Part shown: one piece after another, positions 17,203 through 28,486 of the stretch
Numbering within the stretch: position 1 is the first letter of the stretch
Layout: every line of letters starts with the position of its first letter
DNA from: Streptomyces sp. NBC_00659
GTDB lineage: Bacteria; Actinomycetota; Actinomycetes; Streptomycetales; Streptomycetaceae
Length of the DNA stretch: 64,000 nt
NCBI RefSeq assembly: GCF_036226925.1
Contig: NZ_CP109031.1
Location: 62,001-126,000, forward strand
Direction: 5' to 3'
Made by a program: the position numbers and the translations under genes
Notes under the pieces: model-generated
The model's input: the letters and a program-made list of their open reading frames with translations, nothing else
Database searches by the model: none
Told to the model about the DNA's origin: nothing

Positions 17203-20200
17203 GCTCGTCCTCCCGCGTTGAAGTAGCCGGCCGCCGGGTGGTGCACGACGATCGCGTCGGTGGACTGCTCGGGGTGCAGCTGGAACTCCTCGGACAGGTG
17301 CACCCCGATACGCTCAGGCCGGAGCAGGTCGGCGATCTTGGCGCGGTCCGCCAGGTCGGGGCAGGCCGGGTAGCCCAGCGAGTAGCGGCAGCCCTGGTAC
17401 TCGGTGCGGAACATGCCGTCCATGGACTGCGGGTCGGCGGCGCAGATGCCGAGTTGGTCACGGACCCGCGCGTGCCAGTACTCGGCGAGGGCTTCGGCGA
17501 GCTGCACGGACAGCCCGTGCAGCTCGAGGTAGTCGCGGTAGGCGTTGGCCTCGAAGAGCTTGGCGGTCTCCTCACCGATCCGCGAGCCCACGGTGACGAC
17601 CTGGAGGCCGACCACGTCGGTCTCGCCGGACCCCTCGGGGCGGAAGAAGTCCGCCAGGCACAGGTGCCGGCCGCGCTGCTGGCGCGGGAAGGTGAACCGG
17701 GTCCGCTCCGAGCCGCTGTCGTCCAGGATGATCAGGTCGTCGCCCTTGGAGACGCAGGGGAAGTAGCCGTGGACGACGGCCGCTTCGAGCAGGTTCTCGG
17801 TGCGCAGCCGATCCAGCCACATCCGCAGCCGCGGCCGGCCCTCGCTCTCGACGAGTTCCTCGTAGGTCGGCCCGTCGCCGGCGCGGGCCTGCTTGAGGCC
17901 CCACTGGCCCTTGAAGAGGGCGCTCTCGTCCAGCCAGGAGGCGTACTCCTTGAGCTGGATGCCCTTGATCACGCGGGTGCCCCAGAACGGCGGCTCCGGC
18001 AGCGGGGTGTCGGTGGCCACGTCGGAAGAACCGGGCTGCGACAGCTCGTCGGGCTTCGACTCCCTCTTCGGGACGCGGCGCTGCTTGAGTTCGGGCAGGA
18101 CCGCGCCGGGCACTCCGCGTTTGACGCCGATCAGGGCGTCCATCAGGCGCAGGCCCTCGAAGGCGTCGCGGGCGTAGCGGACCTCGCCCTGGTAGATCTC
18201 GTGGAGGTCCTGTTCGACGTAGGCGCGGGTCAGGGCGGCGCCGCCGAGGATGACGGGGTAGTCGGCGGACATGCCCCGCTGGTTGAGCTCCTCCAGGTTC
18301 TCCTTCATGATCACCGTGGACTTGACCAGGAGCCCGGACATGCCGATGACGTCGGCCCTGTGCTCCCGGGCGGCGTCCAGGATCGCGGAGACGGGCTGCT
18401 TGATGCCGAGGTTGACGACGTTGTAGCCGTTGTTGGACAGGATGATGTCGACGAGGTTCTTGCCGATGTCGTGGACGTCGCCGCGCACGGTGGCCAGCAC
18501 GATGGTGCCCTTGCCTTCGGAGTCCGACTTCTCCATGTGGGGCTCGAGGTAGGCGACGGCCGTCTTCATCACCTCGGCGGACTGCAGCACGAACGGCAGC
18601 TGCATCTGGCCGGAGCCGAACAGTTCACCGACCACCTTCATGCCGTCCAGCAGCGTCTCGTTGACGATGTCGAGGGCGGGACGGTCCTGCAGCGCCTCGG
18701 CCAGGTCGGCCTCCAGGCCGTTCTTCTCCCCGTCGATGATCCGCCGCTTGAGGCGTTCGTCCAGCGGCAGCGCGGCCAGCTCCTCGGCCTTGCCCGCCTT
18801 CAGCGACTTGGTGGTGGCGCCCTCGAACAGCGCCATCAGCTTCTGCAGCGGGTCATATCCCTCGGCCCTGCGGTCATGAATGAGGTCGAGGGCGGTGGTG
18901 ACCTCCTCCTCGGTGAACCGGGCGATCGGCAGGATCTTGGAGGCGTGCACGATCGCCGAGTCCAGGCCCGCCCTGACACACTCGTCGAGGAAGACGGAGT
19001 TGAGCAGGATGCGGGCGGCCGGGTTCAGACCGAAGGAGATGTTGGACAGGCCGAGCGTGGTCTGCACGTCGGGGCGGCGGCGCTTGAGCTCGCGGATCGC
19101 CTCGATCGTCGCGATGCCGTCCTTGCGGGACTCCTCCTGACCGGTACAGATCGTGAAGGTCAGGGTGTCGATGAGGATGTCGGACTCGTGGATGCCCCAG
19201 TTCGTGGTGAGGTCCTCGATGAGCCGTTCGGCGATGGCGACCTTGGTCTCGACGGTACGGGCCTGGCCCTGTTCGTCGATGGTCAGCGCGATCAGCGCGG
19301 CGCCGTGTTCCCGCGCGAGCTGGGTGACCTTCGCGAACCGGGACTCGGGTCCGTCGCCGTCCTCGTAGTTGACGGAGTTGAGGACCGCACGTCCGCCCAG
19401 GCGCTCCAGGCCCGCACGCAGCACCGGAACCTCGGTGGAGTCGAGCACGATCGGCAGCGTGGAGGCGGTGGCGAACCGGCCGGCCAGCTCGTCCATGTCC
19501 GCGACCCCGTCCCGGCCGACGTAGTCGACGCACAGGTCGAGCATGTGCGCGCCCTCGCGGATCTGGTCGCGGGCCATCTCCACACAGTCGTCCCAGCGGG
19601 CCTCCAGCATCGCCTCGCGGAACTTCTTCGAGCCGTTGGCGTTGGTGCGCTCACCGATCGCCATGTACGCGGTGTCCTGACGGAACGAGACCGTCTGGTA
19701 GAGCGAGGCCGCACCGGGCTCGGGCCGCGGATCACGCCCGGGGGGCGTCAGACCGCTCACCCGCTCCACCACCTGGCGCAGATGCTCCGGGGTCGTGCCG
19801 CAGCAGCCGCCGATCAGGGACAGGCCGTAGTCCCGTACGAAGTTCTCCTGGGCGTCGGCCAGTTCCGCCGGCGTCAGGGGGTAGTGGGCGCCGTTCTTCG
19901 TCAGGACCGGCAGACCCGCGTTCGGCATGCAGGACAGCGGTACCCGCGAGTGCCGGGCCAGGTAGCGCAGGTGCTCGCTCATCTCGGCGGGGCCGGTGGC
20001 GCAGTTCAGGCCGATCATGTCGATGCCGAGCGGCTCCAGCGCGGTCAGCGCTGCACCGATCTCGGAGCCGAGCAGCATGGTGCCGGTCGCCTCCACCGTC
20101 ACCGAGCAGATGAGCGGCAGGTTCACGCCGAGGGAGTCCAGGGCCCGGCGGGCGCCCAAAAGTGCCGCCTTGGTCTGGAGGAGGTCCTGGGTCGTCTCCA

Positions 20201-20687
20201 CCAGGAGCGCGTCCGCGCCACCGGTGATCATGCCTTCCGCGTTCTGCCGGTAGGCGTCGCGCAGCACGGTGTACGGGGCGTGGCCCAGGGTGGGCAGCTT
20301 GGTGCCGGGGCCCATCGAGCCGAGCACCCAGCGCTGCCGACCGGTGGACGCCGTGAACTCGTCGGCCACCTCTCGGGCGATCCGGGCCCCTTCCCGGGAC
20401 AGTTCGTGGATCCGGTCGGCGATCTCGTACTCGGCCAGCGCCGCGAAGTTCGCACCGAAGGTGTTCGTCTCGACGCAGTCGACGCCGACCTCGAAGTACG
20501 CCTCGTGCACCGACCGCACGATGTCCGGGCGGGTGACGTTCAGGATCTCGTTGCAGCCTTCCAGCTGCTGGAAGTCCTCCAGGGTGGGGTCCTGCTCCTG
20601 GAGCATCGTGCCCATCGCGCCGTCGGCCACCACCACACGGGTGGCGAGCGCCTCGCGCAGGGCGTCTGCCCTTGTCCGCCCGGTCAC
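17199..20687 (-). CDS. metH: Cobalamin-dependent methionine synthase
   Basis: A 1162-residue protein with the four MetH modules in order: homocysteine-binding barrel (zinc ligands in GLNCATGP and GGCCGTTP), methylfolate-binding barrel, B12 module with [10 protein letters not shown], and a C-terminal SAM-dependent reactivation domain. It remethylates homocysteine to methionine. It overlaps the adenosine kinase gene by 4 bp upstream and metF by 4 bp downstream, so stoichiometric expression is expected. A full-length MetH inside a secondary-metabolite cluster is uncommon but known from some SAM-recycling cassettes. Confidence 0.94.
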
Positions 20688-21670
20688 AACAACTCCTCCA
20701 GAGCCGGCGCGAGTTGCTCAGCAGCCTCGATGCCGTACGCGTGCTCCGCCGTGCGCAGCAGGTGCGAGGGGTCGATGCGGTAGGTCTGGGAGCCGACCGC
20801 CGCGAGGGCCTGGGCGGCCACCACGCAGCCGAGGCGGGCTGCGGCGTCGAGGGGCAGGTCTCGCCCGAGACCGGCCAGGAAGCCGGCCCGGAAGGCGTCG
20901 CCGACGCCGGTCGGGTCGGCCACGGGGGCGTCGGGGACGGCCGGTACGGTCAGCGTCGGTTCGCCCCGGCGGTCGATGCGTACGCCGGCGCCACCGAGCG
21001 TGGTGACCCAGATGCCGACGCGGGCGAGGATCTCGGTGTGCTCCCAGCCGGTGCGTTCGCGCAGCAGCGCGGCCTCGTACTCGTTGGTGAACAGCCAGCG
21101 CGCGCCGTCGACCAGGTCCCGGGTCTCCTCCGGCTCCAGCCGGGCGAGTTGCTGGGAGGGGTCGGCGGCGAAGGGGAGGCCGAGTTCACGGCAGCCGGCG
21201 GTGTGCCGCAGCATCGCGGCCGGGTCGTCGGGGCAGACGAGGACCAGATCGGTGCGCGGGTTCAGCAGGGTGTCCAGCCGCCGCAGGTCGATGTCCCGCG
21301 CCTGCTGCATCGCGCCCGCGTAGAACGCCGCGATCTGGTTGGCGTCCTGGTCGGTGATGCACAGGAAGCGGGCGGTCTGCCGGTCGCCGGAGACAAGGAC
21401 CGCGCCGGTGTCGACCCCGTGCTCCTTGAGCCAGGTCTCGTACTCGGCGAAGTCGCTGCCCACGGCGCCGACGAGCAGCGGTGCGAGGCCCATGCTGCCG
21501 AGGCCGAAGGCGATGTTGGCCGCGACTCCGCCACGGCGCACCTCGAGGGCGTCGACGAGGAAGGAGAGCGAGACATGGGCGAGCTGGTCGGGGATCAGCT
21601 GATCCGCGAACCGGCCGGGGAAGACCATCAGGTGGTCGGTGGCGATGGAACCGGTGACAGCGATGCGCAC
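20684..21670 (-). CDS. Adenosine kinase (PfkB family)
   Basis: A 328-residue ribokinase-fold protein. It has the RRGGVAANIAFGLGSMG substrate region and the catalytic DPTGVGDAFRAGF anion-hole motif. In this context it phosphorylates adenosine released by AhcY to AMP, pulling that reversible reaction forward. A gap of 28 bp follows the metK stop and the metH start overlaps its end by 4 bp. A general sugar kinase role is less likely given the neighbours. Confidence 0.85.
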   Translation of the reverse strand: MRIAVTGSIATDHLMVFPGRFADQLIPDQLAHVSLSFLVDALEVRRGGVAANIAFGLGSMGLAPLLVGAVGSDFAEYETWLKEHGVDTGAVLVSGDRQTARFLCITDQDANQIAAFYAGAMQQARDIDLRRLDTLLNPRTDLVLVCPDDPAAMLRHTAGCRELGLPFAADPSQQLARLEPEETRDLVDGARWLFTNEYEAALLRERTGWEHTEILARVGIWVTTLGGAGVRIDRRGEPTLTVPAVPDAPVADPTGVGDAFRAGFLAGLGRDLPLDAAARLGCVVAAQALAAVGSQTYRIDPSHLLRTAEHAYGIEAAEQLAPALEELL

Positions 21671-21698
21671 GTCGATCTCCTCGTGAGGCGCGGACCGT

Positions 21699-22907
<1,209 letters not shown>

Positions 22908-22966
22908 GACTCTCCAGTGGTGTCCGGTGATGTGACGTCTGTGACGAGCGCCGCCGGGCGGGCCGG

Positions 22967-25120
22967 TCATCCGGGGTGTCCGGGGTGTCCGGCCCGTTCG
23001 GCGGCGGTTTCGAGCATCCGGGCGTGGCCGTCGGCGTCGGCCGCGGCACCGGTGAGCACCACGAGCGGAGGCCGTCCGCCGTGGGCCGCGATGCGCCGGG
23101 CGATCTCGTAGGCGGCGCTTCCGCCGCCGCAGAACCCGCCCAGGACGAGGAGTTCCTCCGCGTCGGCAAGGGAGCGCAGCGCGGTGTACCGGGCGTCTGT
23201 CCCGCCGGGCAGGGAGCGCAGCAGGACGATCGACTCGGGGCCCCGGTAGGCGCGGGCGAGCCGGTCGTAGCGGGAGCGGGGGGTGCCGTGGGTCTGCAGG
23301 AGGCAGACGGTGCCCGCGCCGGCGGTGTCGGCGGCACGCAGCGGGACGAGCGGGGGTTCCGCTTCGGCGGCGGGCAGGGGCTCTGCCGGGTCGCGGGCCG
23401 GCGTGGTGTCCTCGTGGCCGGACGGCGGGACGGTGCAGGCGCTGTCCATGAGGACGGACAGCAGGTCCAGGATGTCGGCCACGGTCGTGGAGTCACCCGC
23501 CACGTAGGGCAGTTCGCCCAGCAGCAGGGCACTGTGGGTGAGGACGCCGGCACCGGCGGCGTCGTCGAGCCGGGCCCGGTCGTAGGACGCGGTCAGGACG
23601 AGTCTGCCGTCGCCGTCGTGGTGGGCGACGATCGTGAGCGGGAAGGCCGTGCGGGCGCCCTGGGTCTCGGGCTGCTCGACGCGGACGCCCTGGGCGGCCA
23701 GGACGTCGGCCAGGTCGTCGGTGTCGCGGGGCCTGCTCTCGAAGACGATCAGGGTGCCGTCCTCTTCGGTGGCCTCCTCGGCCCCCGAGGCGGCCCAGGA
23801 GCGGATCTGGCCCGGGGAGATCCATTCGTAGGCCGACATGTCCAGGGCCCGGTCGCGGAGTTCGGCGAGCAGCGTTGTCATGGTGGAACGGGGGTCGACC
23901 TCGACGGACAGCGGCAGCACGGTGCGCAGGGCGGCGGGCATGCGTTCGGCGCCCTCGAAGAGGATGCCGCGCCCGGAGGCGGTGACGCCGAAGCGGACCC
24001 GTGCCGCTCCCCCGGCTCCGCAGGCCCGGTACAGCAGCAGGGCCCAGACGGCCTGCAGGACGCCGCTCTCGGTGCTGCCGCAGCGCGCGGCCCAGGCGCC
24101 GAGGCGCTCGGTCTGGGCGGCGGTGAGGCGCAGCCGGGTGCGGCTGACGGCGTCGGGCGGCTGGGTGGCCGCGGGGCGGGCCGCGTCGGTGGTTTCGGCG
24201 GGCGGGAGGGGCCAGGCGGTGTCGGTGGGCGAGGGCAGGGCCCGCGACCAGAAGTCGCGGGCGGGGCCGGTGTCCTGACGGCCGAGCCAGCGGGCGTAGT
24301 CGCGCAGGTCGGGCCGGCGTTCGCCGCCCGGCAGCTGGCCGCCCGCCAGGTAGGCCCGGTAGAACTCGCGCAGAAGCAGGCGTGCGCTCCAGTCGTCGAG
24401 CAGGGCGTGATGGTAGGTGAGCAGCATCCGGGCGGGCACGGGCTGGTCGTCCGCCGAGGGGGCGGAGCCGAGGACGGTGACGCGCAGCGGACCGGGCAGG
24501 CGCGGGTCGATGCCGCGCCTGCGGTCGTGTTCGACGAGGTCGGTCCAGCGGGCGCCGCCGTGCGGCACCCACAGCACGGCGGCGTCGACGTGCTCGTGCA
24601 GGACGATCAGCGGTTCGGGCCCGTCGTCGAACGCGGCGCGCAGCACGCTCTCGTGGTCGGTGACGGACTGCCAGGCGGCGCGCAGGCGTTCGATGTCGAG
24701 GGGGCCGTGCCAGAGGGCGGTGAGCTGCTCGATGTGGCGGCCGGGGTGGGTCTCGGAGTCGGCGAGGAGTTCGCGCTGGAGCGGGGTCGCGGTGAGGCTG
24801 CGGGTGGGGCGGGCGCCGGGCAGCGGGTGGGTGAGCAGGTCGGCGAGCCGTCCGTAGGGGAAGGCGTCGTGCGGTGTGCCGGTGTCGTCGACGGCGAGCC
24901 GGAGCGCGTGGTGGCCGGGGCCGAGTCCCTCGACGCGGTGCCGCCAGGCCGGGGCGCCGGGGTGGTGGACGGCGAGGTGGTCGAGGGCGGCCCTGAGCCG
25001 GTCCGGGTCCAGTGGGCCGCGCAGCTCCAGGACGGGCGTGTCGTAGGGGGGCCGGCCCAGGTCGACGAAGACGGTCGTCGCTTCCTCGGGCGGTGGGGGC
25101 GCGGTGTGGTCGGTGGTCAT
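22967..25120 (-). CDS. Condensation domain-thioesterase protein (NRPS-like, no A or PCP domain)
   Basis: About 717 residues. Residues 100-500 form an NRPS condensation domain with the active site HHALLDDWS and a [12 protein letters not shown] entry motif. The last 150 residues resemble an alpha/beta-hydrolase thioesterase whose nucleophile elbow reads [14 protein letters not shown], so the GxSxG Ser is a Cys. Freestanding C domains join two carrier-bound or free substrates. Here it could couple the carrier-bound building block of the trp-like operon, or another acyl unit, to the polyketide. The ATG at 25120 has a weak ribosome site; the frame is open to 25390. It heads the operon carrying the SAM-cycle genes. 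Confidence 0.75.
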   Translation of the reverse strand: MTTDHTAPPPPEEATTVFVDLGRPPYDTPVLELRGPLDPDRLRAALDHLAVHHPGAPAWRHRVEGLGPGHHALRLAVDDTGTPHDAFPYGRLADLLTHPLPGARPTRSLTATPLQRELLADSETHPGRHIEQLTALWHGPLDIERLRAAWQSVTDHESVLRAAFDDGPEPLIVLHEHVDAAVLWVPHGGARWTDLVEHDRRRGIDPRLPGPLRVTVLGSAPSADDQPVPARMLLTYHHALLDDWSARLLLREFYRAYLAGGQLPGGERRPDLRDYARWLGRQDTGPARDFWSRALPSPTDTAWPLPPAETTDAARPAATQPPDAVSRTRLRLTAAQTERLGAWAARCGSTESGVLQAVWALLLYRACGAGGAARVRFGVTASGRGILFEGAERMPAALRTVLPLSVEVDPRSTMTTLLAELRDRALDMSAYEWISPGQIRSWAASGAEEATEEDGTLIVFESRPRDTDDLADVLAAQGVRVEQPETQGARTAFPLTIVAHHDGDGRLVLTASYDRARLDDAAGAGVLTHSALLLGELPYVAGDSTTVADILDLLSVLMDSACTVPPSGHEDTTPARDPAEPLPAAEAEPPLVPLRAADTAGAGTVCLLQTHGTPRSRYDRLARAYRGPESIVLLRSLPGGTDARYTALRSLADAEELLVLGGFCGGGSAAYEIARRIAAHGGRPPLVVLTGAAADADGHARMLETAAERAGHPGHPG

Positions 25121-25471
25121 CGGCTGTCCGGGGCGTGCACGTCCGGGTGGCCGCGCGTACGGCGTGCTGTCCACGCGTACGACTGTGTGCACGGCCTCCG
25201 CGTACGGCTGTGGAGAACCCCCTCCCTCCCTTCTCTCGAGCGCGGAACGAGTATGTGCAGGCCCGCCCATACGGTCCTGATACGGCGCTGACACCGTGCT
25301 GGTCCGGGCGGCCCGCGGTGGGCGGTGCCCGGCTCGGCCGGGCGCGCAGGAATCGTTTCGAAGGGATGGGCCGCGACAGTCGCCCGGCACCCTATTGCCG
25401 GTCGGGGCCCGTGCCCCGGATCCTCGACCGCTCCTGGATCCGGCCTCGAGAACACCGTGCGGGCCCGCGCG
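25121..25471. other. Intergenic region with candidate operator and CGTACG repeats
   Basis: About 350 bp without a convincing gene. CGCGTACG-type repeats occur around 25155, 25175 and 25200. A further 11-bp-spaced heptamer pair (TCGTTCC, TCGAGAG on the minus strand) lies at 25233-25250. The strong triple repeat at 25421-25449 is listed separately. Confidence 0.5.
25421..25449 (-). promoter_or_regulatory. SARP-type operator: TCGAGGC/TCCAGGA/TCGAGGA at 11-bp spacing
   Basis: On the minus strand three heptamers start at 25449, 25438 and 25427, exactly 11 bp apart, within the region leading to the condensation-thioesterase/SAM operon. A BamHI-like GGATCC palindrome overlaps the array (25416-25443). 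The distance to the annotated start is long (about 310 bp), so a leader or a different start is implied. Confidence 0.55.
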
Positions 25472-26359
25472 TCACCCGCGTGGAGTGCCGTCGTCCGCCG
25501 GGACGGCCAGGAGGCCGGTGACGGCGCCCACGAAGCCCTCGTCGAGCATGGTGCGCGGTGCCGTGTCGCGGGAGGTGTCCAGGCCGGCGTCGTGGCAGGC
25601 CACGCTGAGGAGGTAGCGGCCGAGCACCTGATGGGTGGTGAAGGCCCAGTCGCCGCGGGCGGCGGGCGTGCCGTCGGGCCCCAGCAGTCCCGGGCTTTCG
25701 ACACCGAGGCCGAACTCGGAGAAACCGAGCCGCAGTCCCTGCCCCAGGGCCTTGGTGTACGCCTCTTTGAACGTCCACAGCCGCAGCAGTCCGGCCGAGC
25801 GGTCGGCGTCCGGGAGCCGCTGAAGCTCCGCCCGTTCGGCGGGCGTGCACACATGTTCCTGCATCAGGTCGAACGACATGGTCCGTGTGGCGGGTTCGGC
25901 GTCGACGCCGATCCGTCCGTTGCGGCTGACGCCGACGGCGATCAGGTCGTCGGTGTGGGTGAGGCTGACGTCGATCTGGTCGAGCCCGCGCAGATAGGGC
26001 CGGCCCCCGATCTTGTAGGCCAGATCGAGTGCGGCGGCCTCGGTGTCCAGCGCGGCCGCGGCGGTGAACTTGGTGGCCATCCGCGACGCCGCGAACCGGA
26101 AGCGCACGACCGGGTCGGCGGTGCGCCGGTAGCGCGTCCAGTCGCGGCCGAGCAGCGGCCGCAGCAAGGGGTCAGTGACGGCGGTGGCGAGCCATTCGCC
26201 CCAGGTGGTGTACACCACGGCGTTGCCGCGCAGCCGCATGCCCTCACGCACCTTGTGCCAGGGCCCGTCGGGGCCGCTGACGTGGATCGGCTCGCTGATG
26301 CGGTCGGTGTCGTGCGGTACGGACGTCATGGCCGGTTTGGCCGGTGTCGACGGGTTCAC
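25472..26359 (-). CDS. Sfp-type 4'-phosphopantetheinyl transferase
   Basis: A 295-residue protein with the Mg-binding motif RIGVDAEPATR and the LWTFKEAYTKALGQGL motif of Sfp-type enzymes, plus a DVSLTHTDDLIAVGVS strand. It transfers phosphopantetheine from CoA to carrier proteins, here plausibly the PKS ACP, the PCP at 49.3 kb and the AT-carrier protein. The start is GTG at 26359 with GGGAGGG 7-8 nt upstream. It lies 35 bp after the long acyl-CoA dehydrogenase gene and is probably cotranscribed with it. Confidence 0.88.
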   Translation of the reverse strand: MNPSTPAKPAMTSVPHDTDRISEPIHVSGPDGPWHKVREGMRLRGNAVVYTTWGEWLATAVTDPLLRPLLGRDWTRYRRTADPVVRFRFAASRMATKFTAAAALDTEAAALDLAYKIGGRPYLRGLDQIDVSLTHTDDLIAVGVSRNGRIGVDAEPATRTMSFDLMQEHVCTPAERAELQRLPDADRSAGLLRLWTFKEAYTKALGQGLRLGFSEFGLGVESPGLLGPDGTPAARGDWAFTTHQVLGRYLLSVACHDAGLDTSRDTAPRTMLDEGFVGAVTGLLAVPADDGTPRG

Positions 26360-26394
26360 CGTGTGCCCTCCCTGTCTGGTGCCTGTCCGTGCTC

Positions 26395-28155
26395 TCACTG
26401 CGCGAGCGGTGTGGCGTCCAGGTCGCAGCTGAGGCCGGCCCGGTATCGGCGGATCAGTTCGTCCAGCAGGTGTGCCGTGCAGCCGTCGGGCAGGTCGGGC
26501 ACCGGGATGCCGAGCCGCTCGCCGATCCGGGACAGGGCGAGCACCGCCCACGCCGCGTCGGCGAGGAAGGGATCCGTGCCGTCCTGGCCCTCCCAGATGC
26601 CCAGGACCGCCGCGGCGGCGGTGATCAGGCTGTAGCGGTCGCTGAGCACGCACATCGCGGGATCGCCGAACGCCGAGGCCCCGGACGGCGGGAGCAGCCG
26701 GCAGGTCGCGCGCAGTGCTCGCAGTTCGGCGACGAACGCCTCGGCGAGTTCCGCGAGCGCGGTGATCTGGCCGCCGACGCCGCGGGAGGGGGCGAGCCGG
26801 CCGGCCGACCCGATGAGGGAGGCGGCCATGAAGTCGCCGCCGCCCGCGATGCCCAGCAGCCGGTAGTCGAGCGGGGGCAGTTCGGCGCCCTTGCGGAACA
26901 GCTCCGGCGGCGGCTCGTCCTCGGCGAACCAGGCGCTCTCGGCGAGGTGGCGCAGCTGCGGCACGATCACCGCCTGGCAGGCGGCGGTGCCCGCGTGGCC
27001 GAGCCCGGCGACCGGCAGGTCCCGTACGAGCTTGTCGAGGGCGCCGTACTGCGGGCTGCCGTGTTCGTAGCCGCGGGCACCCAGCACGGTGGCGAGTTCC
27101 TCCAGGTTCTCCCGGAGCAGGCCGGGCACCACGTATTTGACGGCGGCGGCCGTCACATGGGCCCGGTCGGGCAGCAGGCCCAGCGCGCGCAGGGCGACGG
27201 TGGCCATGCTGTCGCAGGCCAGCAGATCGGCGAAGACCCCGGTGAGCGGCTTGTGCCAGCGGCGGGCGACGGGGCCGGTGCGCCCGGTGGTCGCGGCCCG
27301 GACCGCGGAGTGCAGGACGGTGTCGGCGGCCGCGGTGACGACCCCGCAGATCACGCTGCGGTTGACCTGGAAGGTGCGCAGGGCGAGCGCGACGCCTTCG
27401 CCCACGCGGCCGACGAGCGCGTCCTCGGGCAGTGAGCGGCCGTCGAACTCCAGCCCGGAGAAGAGCGCTCCGCGCATGCCCGGGGTCTCGATCCGCGGCA
27501 GGTGCCGCATCGTTCCGGTCTGTGCCCGCGCCGGGTCGAGGAGGAAGACGGAGTGGCTGTTGGGTCCGCGCGCGGCGTCGGTGCGGGCGTAGACGACCTG
27601 GGCGTCGGCGCGCGCCGCGTTGATGATCAGATCCTTGCGGCCGTACAGCCGGCGTCCGCCCTCCGGCGTCGGCCGGGCGGTGAACTCGTCCCTCAGGATG
27701 GCGTTCGCGTGGGCGAGTTCATGATGGAGGATCGTGCCACGGCCGCCGTCGAGCAGCAGGTCCGCGAGGTCACGGCGCTGGCGTGTGCTGCCGGCGGCCC
27801 AGACCGCGCCGGTCGCGAACAGCGAGGTGATGCCGTACCCGAAGCCGAGTGCGACATCGCGCCGGAAGACGGGGCGCAGGGTGCGGGCGAGCAGATCGGC
27901 CCGGGTGAGCCGCCCGCCGTACTCGGCGGGTACGAACTCCGCGCCCAGGCCGGACTCGGCGAGCAGGGCCTCGGTCGCGGCGGGCGGGGTGCGCCGGTCG
28001 TCGGCGGCGAACAGGGCGCGCAGACCGTGCGGGTTGGCGGGGTCGTGCGGATCGCCGAGCAGGGCCTCGAGCCGCGCGGCGCGCGCGAGCGCGTCCGTCT
28101 CCCAGCGGCCGGGTCCGGCGCCGGCTGCGTATACGGTCTCGGCGGTGGTGGTCAT
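26395..28155 (-). CDS. Acyl-CoA dehydrogenase-like flavoprotein (long form)
   Basis: A 586-residue protein, longer than the usual 380. An N-terminal helical domain holds LAESGLGAEFVPAEYGGRLT, the middle strand domain includes GRKDLIINAARADAQVVYARTD, and the C-terminal helical region is extended and ends with a SDRYSLITAAAAVLGIWEGQDG segment. Proteins of this length oxidise or reduce acyl groups in secondary metabolism, but the substrate is unknown. It is the first gene of a pair with the phosphopantetheinyl transferase, and a triple-heptamer SARP site lies 77-99 bp upstream of its ATG. Confidence 0.75.
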   Translation of the reverse strand: MTTTAETVYAAGAGPGRWETDALARAARLEALLGDPHDPANPHGLRALFAADDRRTPPAATEALLAESGLGAEFVPAEYGGRLTRADLLARTLRPVFRRDVALGFGYGITSLFATGAVWAAGSTRQRRDLADLLLDGGRGTILHHELAHANAILRDEFTARPTPEGGRRLYGRKDLIINAARADAQVVYARTDAARGPNSHSVFLLDPARAQTGTMRHLPRIETPGMRGALFSGLEFDGRSLPEDALVGRVGEGVALALRTFQVNRSVICGVVTAAADTVLHSAVRAATTGRTGPVARRWHKPLTGVFADLLACDSMATVALRALGLLPDRAHVTAAAVKYVVPGLLRENLEELATVLGARGYEHGSPQYGALDKLVRDLPVAGLGHAGTAACQAVIVPQLRHLAESAWFAEDEPPPELFRKGAELPPLDYRLLGIAGGGDFMAASLIGSAGRLAPSRGVGGQITALAELAEAFVAELRALRATCRLLPPSGASAFGDPAMCVLSDRYSLITAAAAVLGIWEGQDGTDPFLADAAWAVLALSRIGERLGIPVPDLPDGCTAHLLDELIRRYRAGLSCDLDATPLAQ

Positions 28156-28225
28156 GGCGGCGGTGGTCAGCTCCTTCGTCGCGGTACCTGTCTGTCGCGT
28201 ACCTACGCTCGACGCTGACGGCGGC

Positions 28226-28254
28226 TGCTCGCGGCGCACTGGAGCAGCGCTCGA
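28226..28254 (-). promoter_or_regulatory. SARP-type operator upstream of the long acyl-CoA dehydrogenase
   Basis: On the minus strand TCGAGCG, TCCAGTG and GCGAGCA begin at 28254, 28243 and 28232, 11 bp apart, at 99, 88 and 77 bp before the start codon. This is the same geometry as at the acyl ligase promoter (33208-33236). Confidence 0.65.
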
Positions 28255-28409
28255 GATGCGGTCCAGGAATCCGGGGCGGCGGTGCGGGGTGTTCACGAAA
28301 ACCCGCCGAACAGACCGCGCAGTCGGTTTTTTCTTGACGGTTTCCCGAGCGTGGCTCATGCGGGACACCGCGGTTCCGCGACCGTTTCCCGACTCCGGCT
28401 CCACCCGTG

Positions 28410-28450
28410 AAAAAAGGCTGCCGCGTCCCTTCGGGGAGTCACGGCAGCCT
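28410..28450 (-). terminator. Rho-independent terminator after the ARO/CYC gene
   Basis: On the minus strand AGGCTGCCG pairs with CGGCAGCCT, with an inner TCCC/GGGA stem and a CGAA loop, followed by six T residues. It closes the ligase-ABM-hydroxylase-ARO/CYC operon. Confidence 0.85.
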
Positions 28451-28486
28451 CGGCTCAGGCCCGGCCGGCGGCGCGGGCGGGAGCCC

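Noticed and set aside
25121..25390. N-terminal extension of the condensation protein
   Set aside because: The frame is open and a GTG exists at 25390, but the residues are low-complexity and unlike the start of condensation domains, and repeats and operator-like motifs fall in it.
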